A DNA stretch of 27,415 nt from an uncultured Blautia sp. (GCA_900542045.1 UQMI01000046.1:1-27415); one strand, 5' to 3'; shown: positions 1-9,550, counted from the stretch's first letter. The notes: generated by a model from the sequence alone, not told the origin. Program-made: numbers and translations.

Positions 1-324
1 AATTTCATGTCAGCATGACAGAGCGAGATCATGACAGCCAAGGAGAGCATTAACATCCAGCCTATTTATTATGACAAACTATTTTCATCAGTCAATTAAC
101 TGCATTTCTAACGTTTCGGATCTCCGACAAAAAACTATATGGTTCACTCCTGTCAGGATCGTGAACACATAAATCAGGAAAACCACAGTAATCAACAATG
201 TCTGCATATCCACATCATGATATGACTGTATAGAATAACAAAACACAAGGAGCAGATAATTCTGCTCCCTGCAATCTTTCAGACAATTCAAGCCTTTGAT
301 ATCTATCCCACCTGTTTTTCCAGT
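1..324. other. No recognised gene
   Basis: I see no gene I can support in this stretch downstream of the decayed aminomethyltransferase fragment. A 67-codon minus-strand frame (291 to 88, TTG start) encodes one hydrophobic stretch, but it lacks a properly spaced ribosome binding site and resembles nothing I recognise. No clear terminator hairpin was found. Confidence 0.5.
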
Positions 325-935
325 TTAATATCTGTGTGGTATTTTTTCTGTGTCAAATGTCTCATTACGGTATTCTCCGTTGTAATACGGAAATCTGGCC
401 ACCGTTGCCCGGATCTTTTTCTGCACTCCGTTGGGACTGCCCCAGAGCACTTCCACCTCTGTGCCTTCTTCCGCGTATTCCTTCTCGATAAAAGCCAGTG
501 AGATCATTCTCCGCTCATAATAGGCATTGGTACGGCCGGAGACAATGCCTATGGTACAGCCGTCTGTCAGCACACGGTCTGCCCGGATGGAAAATCCGCT
601 GAAAGCATCACTGAGGTTGGAATGCTGTTCAATGGCATCATAGGGCTCCACATCCGGTCCACGGAACTGGGACATAAATACATCCCCCACATCTTCTGTA
701 TTCCTCTCCAGAGTCACTGCTTTTTTCGGCTTTGTTTCTCTGATCTTCAGCAGCGCTTCCTTTCCCTGGAAGTCATGATCGTAATTAATCAGATATCCCC
801 ATCCCACATCATAAGGCGTCACATAATAAAGTTCCTCATCATCCGAAGCGCTGCCAACGGGAACCTACAGAGCACAATACTTTCTGGCAAATTCTGCCAG
901 TCCCTCTCCGCTGGTCAGCAGAAAATTCTCCGCAC
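325..935 (-). pseudogene. Aminomethyltransferase (GcvT-like) C-terminal fragment
   Basis: This is the C-terminal part of a GcvT-type (folate-dependent aminomethyl- or demethylase-like) protein. The recognisable core is TPYDVGWG...NYDHDFQGKEALL, followed by a C-terminal barrel domain ending at a TAA (327-325). A GTG at 822 gives an open frame of 165 residues, but family resemblance continues upstream in the same frame through VGSASDDEELYY and probably GEGLAEFARKY, interrupted by a TAG at 867-865. Full family members are usually around 350-470 residues, so the N-terminal half with most of the folate site is missing. Upstream it runs directly into a PucR-type regulator fragment in a different frame; the junction is somewhere around 915-960 and the boundary given is approximate. 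I infer an internal deletion that fused two neighbouring genes. Expression of a functional protein is unlikely. Confidence 0.7.
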
Positions 936-1393
936 CAGTCCACCTGATTTGCCGCGCTGTCAAATAACGCAATGGGGTTTTCCAGCATTTCCGATGCAAT
1001 ACGCAGGGCTTTTGATACGCCATTTTTGAGCAGAAGCGCACCCAGCACCTTCTGATGCCAGTCATTGTATTCTTCCAGTTTCTCCTGCAGAAAAGAAAAG
1101 ACTTCCAGCAGGTCATATTTTCTTTCCACATGCATCAAACAGCTCTCATTCGCTATTTCCGTTCCTGCAATTTCCTCCGGCAGGAACACGAGCCATGTGG
1201 AGTATCCACTGTCTGCTGCCGCCAGTTCCCGGAAATCTTCCCAGGATGCCAGATAAAAATACCCTTCTTTCGGATGCTCACCCTGTCTGTAAATCCGTAT
1301 TCCCCGGATTTCAGATTTCCCGGAATGATGGGTATCAATAACAGGCCCATATTCTTTTAAAAAATCATAGATCAGCCAGAAATTATACTGCAT
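936..1393 (-). pseudogene. PucR/CdaR-type transcriptional regulator, N-terminal fragment
   Basis: The ATG at 1393 is preceded by GAAGG and opens a frame that runs 184 codons before stopping inside the neighbouring fragment. Residues 1 to about 150 resemble the N-terminal sensory half of PucR-like regulators, including a helix with LLEVFSFLQEKLEEYNDWHQ and a segment LLLKNGVSKALRIASEMLENPIALFDS that in this group precedes the central domain. The C-terminal PucR-type helix-turn-helix is absent, so the remaining product could not bind DNA in the normal way. After about residue 155 the frame reads into sequence that fits the aminomethyltransferase family only in another frame. The fragment lies divergent from a purine permease gene. 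Since PucR regulators often control purine use, loss of a local regulator is plausible, but this is inference from position only. Confidence 0.6.
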
Positions 1394-1427
1394 ACCTTCG
1401 TCGCCTTCTTTCTCTGTCTTAATTACT

Positions 1428-1456
1428 ATTGTATCAACATAAGTGTTCCTTTACAA
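1428..1456 (-). promoter_or_regulatory. Promoter for PucR-type fragment
   Basis: On the minus strand a TTGTAA (1456-1451) is followed after 17 bases by TACAAT (1433-1428), placed about 35 bases upstream of the PucR-fragment start. The -35 box occupies the same six base pairs as the -35 box of the divergent permease promoter. Confidence 0.5.
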
Positions 1457-1479
1457 TTTCCTCATAAGTCTGATATTAT
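1451..1479 (+). promoter_or_regulatory. Promoter for NCS2 permease
   Basis: TTACAA (1451-1456), a 17-base spacer and TATTAT (1474-1479) fit a sigma-A promoter. Transcription would begin near 1486, leaving a leader of about 33 bases before the ATG, too short for a purine riboswitch. Confidence 0.55.
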
Positions 1480-1518
1480 GATATAGCATGAGTAGTTTTT
1501 GAGGGAAAGGAGCGAATT

Positions 1519-2874
1519 ATGGAAAAATTTTTTAAACTCAAAGAAAACGGCACCACAGCTTCTACAGAGGTGGTAGCCGGTTTGACTACTTTTTTCACTA
1601 TGGCTTATATCATTGCAGTCAACCCAAGCATATTGAGCCAGGCCGGGATGGAATGGGGCGCGGTATTTCTGGCAACGATCATTGCATCGATCATCGGCAC
1701 TCTGGTCATGGGACTGTTTGCCAATGTTCCTTATGCCCAGGCACCCGGCATGGGTTTGAACGCTTTCTTCGTTTATACCGTATGCTTCGGTCTTGGGTTC
1801 ACCTGGCAGCAGGCTTTGTCCATGGTATTCATCTGCGGTATCATCAACATCATCATTACCGTAACGAAAGTTCGCAAATCGATTATTAAAGCGATCCCCA
1901 TCAGCCTGCAGAACGCCATCGGCGGCGGCATTGGTGTGTTCGTGGCTTATATCGGAATCCTGAATGTTGGGCTGGTCAGCTTTGACTCCGGTGTACCGGC
2001 GCTGCCTACTCTGAATCAGCCAACTTTATGGCTGTTCCTAATCGGCCTTGTGCTGACCATCATACTTCTGATCTGCAACGTAAAGGGTGCGATCCTCATT
2101 GGTATTGTGGTGACCGCTCTTCTGGGAATCCCCATGGGCGTGACCACCACCAGCGATTCCGTAAGTTTTACTGAGGCATGCGCAGCACTGCCCACCACAT
2201 TCGGTGTAATCTTTACCTCGGAAGGGCTGCCGTCTCTGTTTAATGATCTGACAAAGCTGCCCACAGTGCTGATCACCATCTTTGCTCTCAGCATTTCAGA
2301 TACTTTTGACACACTGGGTGCCTTCATCGGTACAGGACGGCGCAGCGGTATTTTCAGTGCAGAAGATGAAAAAGCCATGGATTCCAGTTCCGGCTTCAAA
2401 TCCAAAATGGACAAGGCTCTGTTTGCAGATGCCATTGCCACTTCCATTGGCTCCATTTTCGGAACTTCCAATACTACTACTTATGTGGAAAGCGCTTCCG
2501 GTATCGGTGCCGGCGGACGCACCGGCCTGACCAGTGTCGTTGTGGCCATCTGCTTTGCCGTCAGCGCATTCCTGGCAACCTTTGTAAGTGCTATCCCTTC
2601 TGCAGCCACAGCTCCGGCTCTGGTAGTGGTAGGTATTATGATGACTTCTGCCTTCAGAGAAATCAAATGGGAAGACTTTTCCGAAGCCGTTCCGGCCTTC
2701 TTCGCCGGCCTGTTTATGTCTCTTTGCTACAGCATTTCCTACGGTATCGCATTCGGTTTCATCACCTACTGCATTGTAAAGATCTGCAAAAAAGATGCAA
2801 AAAGCATTCACCCCATACTCTGGGTGGCAACTATTCTGTTTATATTGAATTTCATTCTTCTTGCAGTCATTTAA
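1519..2874 (+). CDS. NCS2-family purine permease (AzgA/PbuG type)
   Basis: A 451-residue polytopic membrane protein of the nucleobase:cation symporter-2 superfamily, AzgA/PbuG branch, which takes up hypoxanthine, guanine or adenine by proton symport. The N-terminus EVVAGLTTFFTMAYIIAVNP, the motif APGMGLNAFFVYTVCFGLGF and the segment ISDTFDTLGAFIGTGRRSG are characteristic of this branch, and the length matches. Hydrophobic segments run through the whole protein and there is no separate signal peptide. The ATG follows AAAGGAG at ideal spacing. The gene is monocistronic: it has its own promoter and ends before an 18-bp perfect hairpin with T-rich tail. It is divergent from a broken PucR-type regulator, a context that supports a purine role. 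Which base is preferred cannot be read from the sequence; uracil- or xanthine-type NCS2 carriers look different at the N-terminus. Confidence 0.88.
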   Translation: MEKFFKLKENGTTASTEVVAGLTTFFTMAYIIAVNPSILSQAGMEWGAVFLATIIASIIGTLVMGLFANVPYAQAPGMGLNAFFVYTVCFGLGFTWQQALSMVFICGIINIIITVTKVRKSIIKAIPISLQNAIGGGIGVFVAYIGILNVGLVSFDSGVPALPTLNQPTLWLFLIGLVLTIILLICNVKGAILIGIVVTALLGIPMGVTTTSDSVSFTEACAALPTTFGVIFTSEGLPSLFNDLTKLPTVLITIFALSISDTFDTLGAFIGTGRRSGIFSAEDEKAMDSSSGFKSKMDKALFADAIATSIGSIFGTSNTTTYVESASGIGAGGRTGLTSVVVAICFAVSAFLATFVSAIPSAATAPALVVVGIMMTSAFREIKWEDFSEAVPAFFAGLFMSLCYSISYGIAFGFITYCIVKICKKDAKSIHPILWVATILFILNFILLAVI

Positions 2875-2943
2875 ATGAACAGCCATCAGATTCTGCACGT
2901 TTAAGCCATATTCCGTGCTGCAGCCGATAATGGCGCGGCACCT

Positions 2944-2997
2944 GAAAAAGGGCGGCTCATGCTTTGCTGTTATACAAAACATGAGCCGCCCTTTTTC
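2944..2997. terminator. Strong bidirectional intrinsic terminator
   Basis: Two perfect 18-base arms (2944-2961 and 2980-2997) form a GC-rich stem bordered by A5 and T5 runs, so it can end transcription from either side. It closes the permease transcript and would also stop read-through from the convergent tuf side. Confidence 0.9.
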
Positions 2998-3177
2998 AGA
3001 ACATATACCTACAAATTCCTGCAGCACAACTTTGGCCTCTGCACCTGTGGGATTCAGGGGCAGAGGGTCAGAATCCATCTGTGCCTGCACAAAGACAGAT
3101 GATTGACCTCGGAATCCTGGTATCATCAAAGGAAAGTTAAAACGTTGAACATGGCATTCTGCTTTCCTTTAAGATCA

Positions 3178-3209
3178 GAAAAACCCCGGAAACCTTACGG
3201 CTCCGGGGC
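3178..3209 (-). terminator. tuf operon terminator
   Basis: On the minus strand CCCCGGA (3208-3202) pairs with TCCGGGG (3190-3184) and is followed immediately by TTTTT. It sits about 130 bases past the tuf stop codon and is the likely end of the tuf transcript. Confidence 0.85.
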
Positions 3210-3229
3210 ATTCTTATGCTTGGACACTG

Positions 3230-3290
3230 TGTACCCTGAGGTACAACTCTATTTTCATAAATGAAGTTCTTTTCGCATTACTCAAAGAAC
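3230..3290 (-). other. Hairpins in the tuf 3' untranslated region
   Basis: Between the tuf stop and its terminator there are two further inverted repeats: TGTACC/GGTACA with a four-base loop (3230-3245) and GTTCTTT/AAAGAAC with an 11-base loop (3266-3290). Neither is followed by a T run on the minus strand, so they are not terminators on their own. They may protect the 3' end of a very abundant mRNA. The flanking 3290-3320 segment has a repeat-like look. Confidence 0.4.
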
Positions 3291-3337
3291 AGCTTTCTCA
3301 CTAAATTCGTGCTGCGCACTCATTAAGTGTTCAATGC

Positions 3338-4531
3338 TTACTCGATGATAGAAGCAACACGGCCTGATCCAACAGTACGTCCACCTTCACGGATAGCGAA
3401 TGTAAGACCCTGCTCCATAGCGATTGGGTGGATCAGCTCGATGGTCATTTCTACGTTATCGCCAGGCATGCACATTTCTGTACCAGCTGGTAACTCGATC
3501 ACACCAGTAACGTCAGTTGTTCTGAAATAGAACTGCGGACGGTAGTTGTTGAAGAATGGAGTATGACGTCCACCTTCATCTTTGGTCAGAACGTAAACCT
3601 GAGCTGTGAACTTTCTGTGGCAGGTTACAGAACCTGGTTTTGCAAGAACCTGTCCTCTTTCGATTTCGTTTCTCTGAACACCACGAAGCAGAGCACCGAT
3701 ATTATCACCAGCCTGAGCCTCATCCAGTAACTTACGGAACATTTCCACACCAGTTACAACAACTTTACGTGTCTCTTCTTTGATACCAACGATTTCAACT
3801 TCGTCAGATACATGCAGAACACCACGCTCTACTCTACCAGTTGCAACGGTACCACGTCCTGTGATGGAGAATACGTCCTCAACAGGCATCAGGAACGGTT
3901 TGTCAGTGTCACGCTGTGGATCCGGAATATATTCGTCAACAGCATTCATCAGCTCGATAATCTTGTCGCCCCACTCGCTGCTTGGATCTTCCAGAGCTTT
4001 CAGAGCAGAACCCTGGATAACAGGTGTGTCATCGCCCGGGAAGTCATACTCAGACAGAAGCTCTCTGATTTCCATTTCTACCAGTTCCAGTAACTCTTCA
4101 TCGTCTACCATGTCACATTTGTTCATGAATACTACGATGTAAGGTACACCTACCTGACGGGACAGAAGGATATGCTCTTTTGTCTGAGCCATAACACCAT
4201 CGGTTGCAGCTACTACAAGGATAGCACCATCCATCTGAGCAGCACCAGTGATCATGTTCTTAACGTAGTCGGCATGACCCGGGCAGTCAACGTGTGCATA
4301 ATGTCTTTTCTCTGTCTCATATTCTACATGAGCGGTAGAAATTGTGATTCCACGCTCTCTTTCTTCCGGAGCTTTATCGATGTTTTCGAATGCAACTGCT
4401 TCACCAGTTCCTAATCTCTCATGAAGAGTTTTTGTGATAGCAGCCGTTAAAGTTGTTTTACCATGGTCAACGTGTCCGATGGTACCAATGTTACAATGTG
4501 GTTTGTTTCTCTCAAACTTAGCTTTTGCCAT
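3338..4531 (-). CDS. tuf: Elongation factor Tu
   Basis: EF-Tu delivers aminoacyl-tRNA to the ribosome A site as a ternary complex with GTP. All G-domain motifs are present: GHVDHGKTT (about residue 19), [17 protein letters not shown] and SALKA. The two C-terminal beta-barrel domains follow, including [13 protein letters not shown] and the final [12 protein letters not shown]. The length of 397 residues is normal. The ATG follows AAGGAGG closely. A short GCCCA/TGGGC hairpin (4558-4572) lies just upstream of the ribosome binding site. The gene lies downstream of fusA as in the classical str operon but has its own likely promoter in the 112-base gap, which would allow the extra EF-Tu synthesis that cells need relative to EF-G. 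No unusual substitution was noticed at a glance. Confidence 0.98.
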   Translation of the reverse strand: MAKAKFERNKPHCNIGTIGHVDHGKTTLTAAITKTLHERLGTGEAVAFENIDKAPEERERGITISTAHVEYETEKRHYAHVDCPGHADYVKNMITGAAQMDGAILVVAATDGVMAQTKEHILLSRQVGVPYIVVFMNKCDMVDDEELLELVEMEIRELLSEYDFPGDDTPVIQGSALKALEDPSSEWGDKIIELMNAVDEYIPDPQRDTDKPFLMPVEDVFSITGRGTVATGRVERGVLHVSDEVEIVGIKEETRKVVVTGVEMFRKLLDEAQAGDNIGALLRGVQRNEIERGQVLAKPGSVTCHRKFTAQVYVLTKDEGGRHTPFFNNYRPQFYFRTTDVTGVIELPAGTEMCMPGDNVEMTIELIHPIAMEQGLTFAIREGGRTVGSGRVASIIE

Positions 4532-4590
4532 TTTTAAACGTCCTCCTTAAAACATCCGCCCATCCTTTGGGCACTCTTTTCGATTAAAAA

Positions 4591-4633
4591 CTTGCTATCC
4601 TTGATTATATTGCAAATCAAGGATATTTGCAAG
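4591..4633 (-). terminator. Terminator-like hairpin between fusA and tuf
   Basis: On the minus strand CTTGC-AAA-TATCCTTGAT pairs with ATCAAGGATA-GCAAG across a 10-base loop, giving 15 base pairs with a three-base bulge, followed directly by TTTTT. It lies 11 bases after the fusA tandem stop codons (TGA TAG). It could end or attenuate transcripts arriving from fusA. Confidence 0.6.
4604..4632 (-). promoter_or_regulatory. tuf promoter inside the fusA-tuf hairpin
   Basis: TTGCAA (4632-4627), 17 bases, then TATAAT (4609-4604) on the minus strand. The -10 box overlaps the loop and inner arm of the hairpin. Initiation near 4597 would start inside the downstream arm, so the new transcript would not contain the complete terminator stem. 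Confidence 0.6.
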
Positions 4634-4643
4634 CATTTTCCTA

Positions 4644-6758
4644 TCAATCTTTCTTATTCAGAACTTTTTCCTGAACGGATTTTGGCACGGGTTCGTACTT
4701 CTCAAAGAACATGGAATAGTTACCACGTCCCTGAGTTCTGGAACGCAAATCTGTGGCATATCCGAACATCTCAGACAGCGGAACAAATCCGCGGATCATC
4801 TTGCCGCCGCCGATATCGTCCATACCTTCAATACGTCCACGACGTGAGTTGATATCTCCGATTACATCGCCCATGTAATCTTCCGGTGTGGTAACTTCCA
4901 CACGCATGATCGGCTCCAGAAGGATCGGAGCTGCCTTCTGCATTGCATCCTTGAATGCCAGAGAACCGGCAATATGGAATGCCATTTCAGAGGAGTCCAC
5001 TTCATGGTAAGAACCGTCATATACGTTTGCGTGGATACCTACTACCGGGAATCCGCCCAGTACACCGGCCTTCATGGCTTCTTCGATACCTTCGCCTACT
5101 GCAGGGATATATTCCTTCGGAATCGCACCACCCACAACAGTGGATTCGAACTTGTACAGTTCTTCTCCATTGGCATCCATAGGCTCGAATTTAACCTTAC
5201 AATGACCGTACTGACCACGTCCACCAGACTGTTTTGCGTACTTGCTGTCCACATCTACAGCCTTTGTGATCGTCTCTTTGTAAGCAACCTGAGGAGCACC
5301 TACATTGGCCTCTACCTTGAATTCACGAAGGAGACGGTCAACGATGATCTCCAGATGAAGCTCACCCATACCGGCGATGATTGTCTGTCCTGTATCTGCA
5401 TTGGTATGTGCACGGAAGGTCGGGTCTTCTTCTGCCAGTTTGGCAAGAGACTCACCTAATTTGCCCTGTCCGGCTTTTGTCTTAGGTTCGATTGCAAGCT
5501 CGATAACCGGTTCCGGGAACTCCATGGACTCCAGGATTACCGGATGCTGCTCATCGCAGATTGTATCACCGGTGGTGGTAAATTTGAAACCGATAGCTGC
5601 TGCTATATCACCGGAGTATACCTTATCCAGCTCCATACGTTTGTTGGCGTGCATCTGCAGGATACGTCCAACACGTTCTTTTTTATTCTTGGTTGCATTC
5701 AGTACATAAGAACCGGAATTCATAGTACCGGAATAAACTCTGAAGTATGCCAGTTTTCCAACAAATGGGTCTGTCATGATCTTGAATGCCAGAGCGGAGA
5801 ACGGTTCTTCATCAGAAGAATGTCTCACGATCGGATTGCCGTCCATATCGGTACCCTCGATAGCCGGGATATCCGTAGGAGCAGGCATATATTCCAGGAT
5901 AGCATCCAGTAACTTCTGTACACCTTTGTTTCTGTAAGCGCTGCCGCAGCAAACCGGTACGGCAGAGCAATCGCAGGTTGCTTTTCTCAGAACAGCCTTC
6001 ATGGCATCCACAGAAGGTTCTTCTCCTTCCAGGTACTCCATCATCAGGTCGTCATCCAGCTCGCAGATCTTTTCTACCAGCTCGGTATGATACAGTTCTG
6101 CGTCTTCCTGCATATCTTCCGGAATATCTACGATAGAAATGTCTTCACCCTTCTCATCATTGTAGATATAAGCTTTCATTTCGAACAGATCGATGATGCC
6201 TTTGAATTCATCTTCTTTGCCAATCGGCAGCTGCAGACAAATGGCATTTTTACCCAGACGGGTTCTGATCTGATCAACAGCATTGTAAAAATCTGCACCC
6301 AGGATATCCATCTTATTGATGAATGCCATACGGGGTACATTATAGGTATCTGCCTGACGCCATACATTTTCAGACTGAGGCTCAACACCACCCTTAGCAC
6401 AGAAGACACCAACGGCACCGTCAAGTACACGCAGGGAACGCTCCACTTCTACAGTAAAGTCAACGTGTCCCGGAGTATCGATGATATTGATACGATGCTC
6501 CAGTGCACCTGGCTTTGCTTTGCAGTTTTCCTGCAAAGTCCAATGACAGGTGGTAGCGGCTGAAGTAATTGTAATACCACGTTCCTGTTCCTGTTCCATC
6601 CAGTCCATGGTAGCAGTACCTTCATGAGTATCTCCAATTTTATAATTAACACCGGTATAGTATAAGATACGCTCTGTCAGAGTAGTCTTACCAGCATCGA
6701 TATGCGCCATAATACCAATGTTTCTGGTTCTCTCTAATGGATATTCTCTTCCAGCCAA
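4644..6758 (-). CDS. fusA: Elongation factor G
   Basis: EF-G is the ribosomal translocase GTPase, also used with RRF in ribosome recycling. The 704-residue protein shows [39 protein letters not shown] and NKMD in the G domain, then the EF-G specific domains through [12 protein letters not shown] and the C-terminal RRGRIEGMD segment. The start is a TTG at 6758-6756: AGGAGG sits exactly eight bases upstream and the protein then begins [12 protein letters not shown] as expected for the family. The ribosome binding site directly follows the rpsG stop codon, which implies translational coupling. Tandem stops TGA and TAG end the gene. It belongs to the rpsL-rpsG-fusA transcript. Confidence 0.97.
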   Translation of the reverse strand: MAGREYPLERTRNIGIMAHIDAGKTTLTERILYYTGVNYKIGDTHEGTATMDWMEQEQERGITITSAATTCHWTLQENCKAKPGALEHRINIIDTPGHVDFTVEVERSLRVLDGAVGVFCAKGGVEPQSENVWRQADTYNVPRMAFINKMDILGADFYNAVDQIRTRLGKNAICLQLPIGKEDEFKGIIDLFEMKAYIYNDEKGEDISIVDIPEDMQEDAELYHTELVEKICELDDDLMMEYLEGEEPSVDAMKAVLRKATCDCSAVPVCCGSAYRNKGVQKLLDAILEYMPAPTDIPAIEGTDMDGNPIVRHSSDEEPFSALAFKIMTDPFVGKLAYFRVYSGTMNSGSYVLNATKNKKERVGRILQMHANKRMELDKVYSGDIAAAIGFKFTTTGDTICDEQHPVILESMEFPEPVIELAIEPKTKAGQGKLGESLAKLAEEDPTFRAHTNADTGQTIIAGMGELHLEIIVDRLLREFKVEANVGAPQVAYKETITKAVDVDSKYAKQSGGRGQYGHCKVKFEPMDANGEELYKFESTVVGGAIPKEYIPAVGEGIEEAMKAGVLGGFPVVGIHANVYDGSYHEVDSSEMAFHIAGSLAFKDAMQKAAPILLEPIMRVEVTTPEDYMGDVIGDINSRRGRIEGMDDIGGGKMIRGFVPLSEMFGYATDLRSRTQGRGNYSMFFEKYEPVPKSVQEKVLNKKD

Positions 6759-6772
6759 TGGATTTTCCTCCT

Positions 6773-7522
<750 letters not shown>

Positions 7523-7936
7523 TTATTTTTTAGGTCTCTTCGCACCGTATTTGGAACGAGCCTGTTTTCTGTTTGCAACACCTGCTGTATCCAGTGTACC
7601 TCTGATGATGTGGTATCTGGTACCTGGCAGGTCTTTTACTCTACCGCCACGGATCAGAACAACGCTGTGCTCCTGAAGGTTGTGACCTTCTCCCGGGATA
7701 TAGCTCGTAACCTCGATACCGTTGGAAAGACGAACTCTGGCAATCTTTCTCAGAGCTGAGTTAGGCTTCTTCGGTGTAGCAGTCTTTACTGCAGTACACA
7801 CACCTCTCTTCTGAGGAGAAGACTGATCTGTAGATTTCTTTCTTAAAGAGTTGAAGCTTTTCTGCAGTGCCGGCGCTGTAGATTTCTTTACAGCAGTTTC
7901 TCTTCCCTTTCTTACTAATTGGTTAAATGTTGGCAT
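7523..7936 (-). CDS. rpsL: Ribosomal protein S12
   Basis: S12 sits at the 30S decoding centre and is the target for streptomycin-resistance mutations. The 137-residue protein has the conserved loops [11 protein letters not shown] and [13 protein letters not shown] with the wild-type lysines in both, so no resistance substitution is visible at these places. The basic C-terminus [12 protein letters not shown] is typical. The ATG follows GGGAGGTG. It is the first gene of the rpsL-rpsG-fusA unit and has its own consensus promoter about 100 bases upstream. Its commonly expected upstream neighbour rpoC is over 16 kb away in this genome. Confidence 0.98.
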   Translation of the reverse strand: MPTFNQLVRKGRETAVKKSTAPALQKSFNSLRKKSTDQSSPQKRGVCTAVKTATPKKPNSALRKIARVRLSNGIEVTSYIPGEGHNLQEHSVVLIRGGRVKDLPGTRYHIIRGTLDTAGVANRKQARSKYGAKRPKK

Positions 7937-8040
7937 TCCAATTTCACCTCCCGATTATTTCTCCACCTGCGTGGGGTTTCTGCGGCTGCTATTCTATATA
8001 ATTGCGCACAAAAATAAAGCATTCTTATGCACGCTGAATC

Positions 8041-8069
8041 ATTATATCCTGTCCTTTTCCGTCTGTCAA
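8041..8069 (-). promoter_or_regulatory. Consensus sigma-A promoter of rpsL block
   Basis: A perfect TTGACA (8069-8064), 17-base spacer and TATAAT (8046-8041) on the minus strand. An A-rich tract (around 8083-8095) lies just upstream and could act as an UP element. Transcription would begin near 8034, giving a leader of about 98 bases before the S12 ATG. Confidence 0.92.
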
Positions 8070-8229
8070 GAACCTGCTTTACTTTTTTTCAATGGTTTCC
8101 CAGAAAAAATTTAATATTTACCTGTATTTTTCCCACATTTCACAAATCATAATCATTGTGGATAGCAGCTGACCCTAACCTTGTTTTCTGCAAGACTGCC
8201 GCGCTGCATTTACTTCCTCTGCATCTGTT

Positions 8230-8838
8230 TCACAGACAAAAATGTGCTGTCACACGTTTTACCATGGATAAAACCGGTTCACTGCCATCATTGATTATGG
8301 AGACATATCCGTTTTCCCCACACTGTTTTCTGACCTTCTGTGCAAACAGAACATCCCTCTCCATCCAGTTTTGAAACGCTCTTTCCATACTCCGGCAGCC
8401 TTTGAGCACATCATGTATAAATGCTCTTTCCCGAAAGTGTGTTATTTGAAATTACCTTGTGGGAGTGATGGAAATATATCTGTTCCCCGGAACCCCGTAT
8501 TTTTTCATCAATACAGGCGCATAAGCCGCACCCTCTGTGACAATTCCATTTTGACAGCTTACCCGCTCCAAATCTGCCATCACAAATCGTATAACTTCCC
8601 CGTAAAATTCAAATTCTTCTCTGCATTGAAGCTCCGGCTCCCGCATCCATATCTCTTCCGCAGATAATTCTGTCTGTTTCCTGCATATGGGATACCCTTT
8701 TTCTGCGCCCATCTCCGTATATTTCTCCAGTCTTTCATCTACTTTAAAATAGTATAAACCATACTGTCTGGAAATCATTTCCGCTATGGTACTTTTTCCA
8801 GCACAGGGTGATCCGCCAATGAAATAAATCGTCTCCAT
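8230..8838 (-). pseudogene. P-loop kinase gene with one internal stop codon
   Basis: The ATG at 8838 is preceded by AAAGGA at good spacing and starts METIYFIGGSPCAGKST, a Walker A motif of small nucleotide- or sugar-kinase-like P-loop proteins. After 128 codons there is a TAA (8454-8452). Reading straight on in the same frame gives 74 more sensible codons: FQITHFRERAF, NWMERDVLFAQKVRKQC and GYVSIINDG, ending at TGA (8232-8230). The continuation fits the family, which usually has about 200 residues and a PT(R/K)EFQ-type segment here, so one G-to-T change from GAA to TAA is the simplest explanation. Without the C-terminal third the protein is probably inactive. Substrate unknown. Sequencing error or a very recent mutation are alternatives to an old pseudogene. 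Confidence 0.8.
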
Positions 8839-8968
8839 AGAATATCCTTTCTCTCCTCTTCCGCCATTTTATGCACATATATTTCTGGCATACTGAAAAG
8901 CTCTCTTATCCATATTAACTGCTCTCCCGGTCTGTTACAAGCAATTTCAGATGACTTTACCGGATATT

Positions 8969-9314
8969 TTACTGTAAATATCTGCACACCAGCTTTTCGA
9001 TCAGCTTCATATCCAGTACTATTTTTGAAGTTTCGAATGTCAGGATCAGACGTTCGCCGGGATAGATGCCGTTCGCTTCGTAGACCTGTATCCTTCTTAC
9101 TGCAATAGTCCGCAAGTATTTTCTCCGATTTTGAACGCACCCGCTCACCGCGCTCCGTCCGGATCACCGGTGTCCCCTCCGGAAATTCTTTTCCTGTATA
9201 TCTTTCCGACATCCACTCTTCCACCTGCTGTTCCCATGTCTTTTCAACCGGCTGGATCAGATTTTCGTTTGTTTTCGGAATATACTTCTCATTTCTCCTC
9301 TGGCTACTGTAATT
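8969..9314 (-). pseudogene. Remnant of VRSKSE-motif nuclease-like protein
   Basis: Two parts of one protein family are seen in two frames. The first frame (about 9314 to 9110) reads QRRNEKYIPKTNENL, WEQQVEEWMSERYTGKEF and TERGERVRSKSEKILADYC. The second (about 9095 to 8969) reads IQVYEANGIYPGERLILTFE and KLIEKLVCRYLQ before TAA. In the Lachnospiraceae proteins I recall, these correspond to the start and the end of a C-terminal domain of unknown function that resembles restriction-like nucleases, with about 60-80 residues between them, including the acidic core. Here those are missing and the frames do not match, so an internal deletion destroyed the gene. A 146-codon frame from GTG at 9224 crosses the junction but is not a plausible product past the junction. 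The family name is unknown to me. Confidence 0.6.
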
Positions 9315-9550
9315 TTAGGGGGCCTTTACGGTGGGTTTCCCTGTTTCCCCTTTCGCTACCGTAATCTAATCGGTACGTCCCCTTGCACACGGACGCTATT
9401 ATAATATAATATGATTCCACTCATCAAAATATGACTCAATTCATTATTTTCTGCTTGGAGCCGCGTCTTCAACCGGGGACGCCCAAAGGGCCGCTCCCCG
9501 CCGAATGCCCTCCCGTGCAAACACAGCGGCTGCGCTCCGGGCATACCGCA
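9315..9550. other. Intergenic scrap with GC-rich block
   Basis: No intact gene is visible. An AT-rich patch (9398-9450) is followed by a strikingly GC-rich block (about 9458-9545) that reads on the minus strand as GAQPLCLHGRAFGGERPFG in a 65-codon frame. The composition contrasts with both sides and looks foreign. I take it as a possible relic of a mobile element, since nothing else marks an element end here. Confidence 0.3.

Noticed and set aside
88..291. 67-codon minus-strand frame with a hydrophobic stretch
   Set aside because: TTG start without a properly spaced ribosome binding site, no recognised family, next to decayed DNA; it may be chance.
1480..1518. Purine riboswitch ahead of the purine permease
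   Set aside because: The predicted leader is only about 33 bases, too short for the roughly 70-base aptamer, and no matching stems were seen.
2915..3106. 63-codon plus-strand frame after the permease gene
   Set aside because: It spans the terminator stem and has no ribosome binding site.
2296..3129. 277-codon open frame opposite the end of the permease gene
   Set aside because: It runs through the strong bidirectional terminator and is antisense to a clear gene; its composition is that of a shadow frame.
8371..8667. 98-codon plus-strand frame
   Set aside because: It lies opposite the P-loop kinase remnant, whose frame shows clear family motifs.
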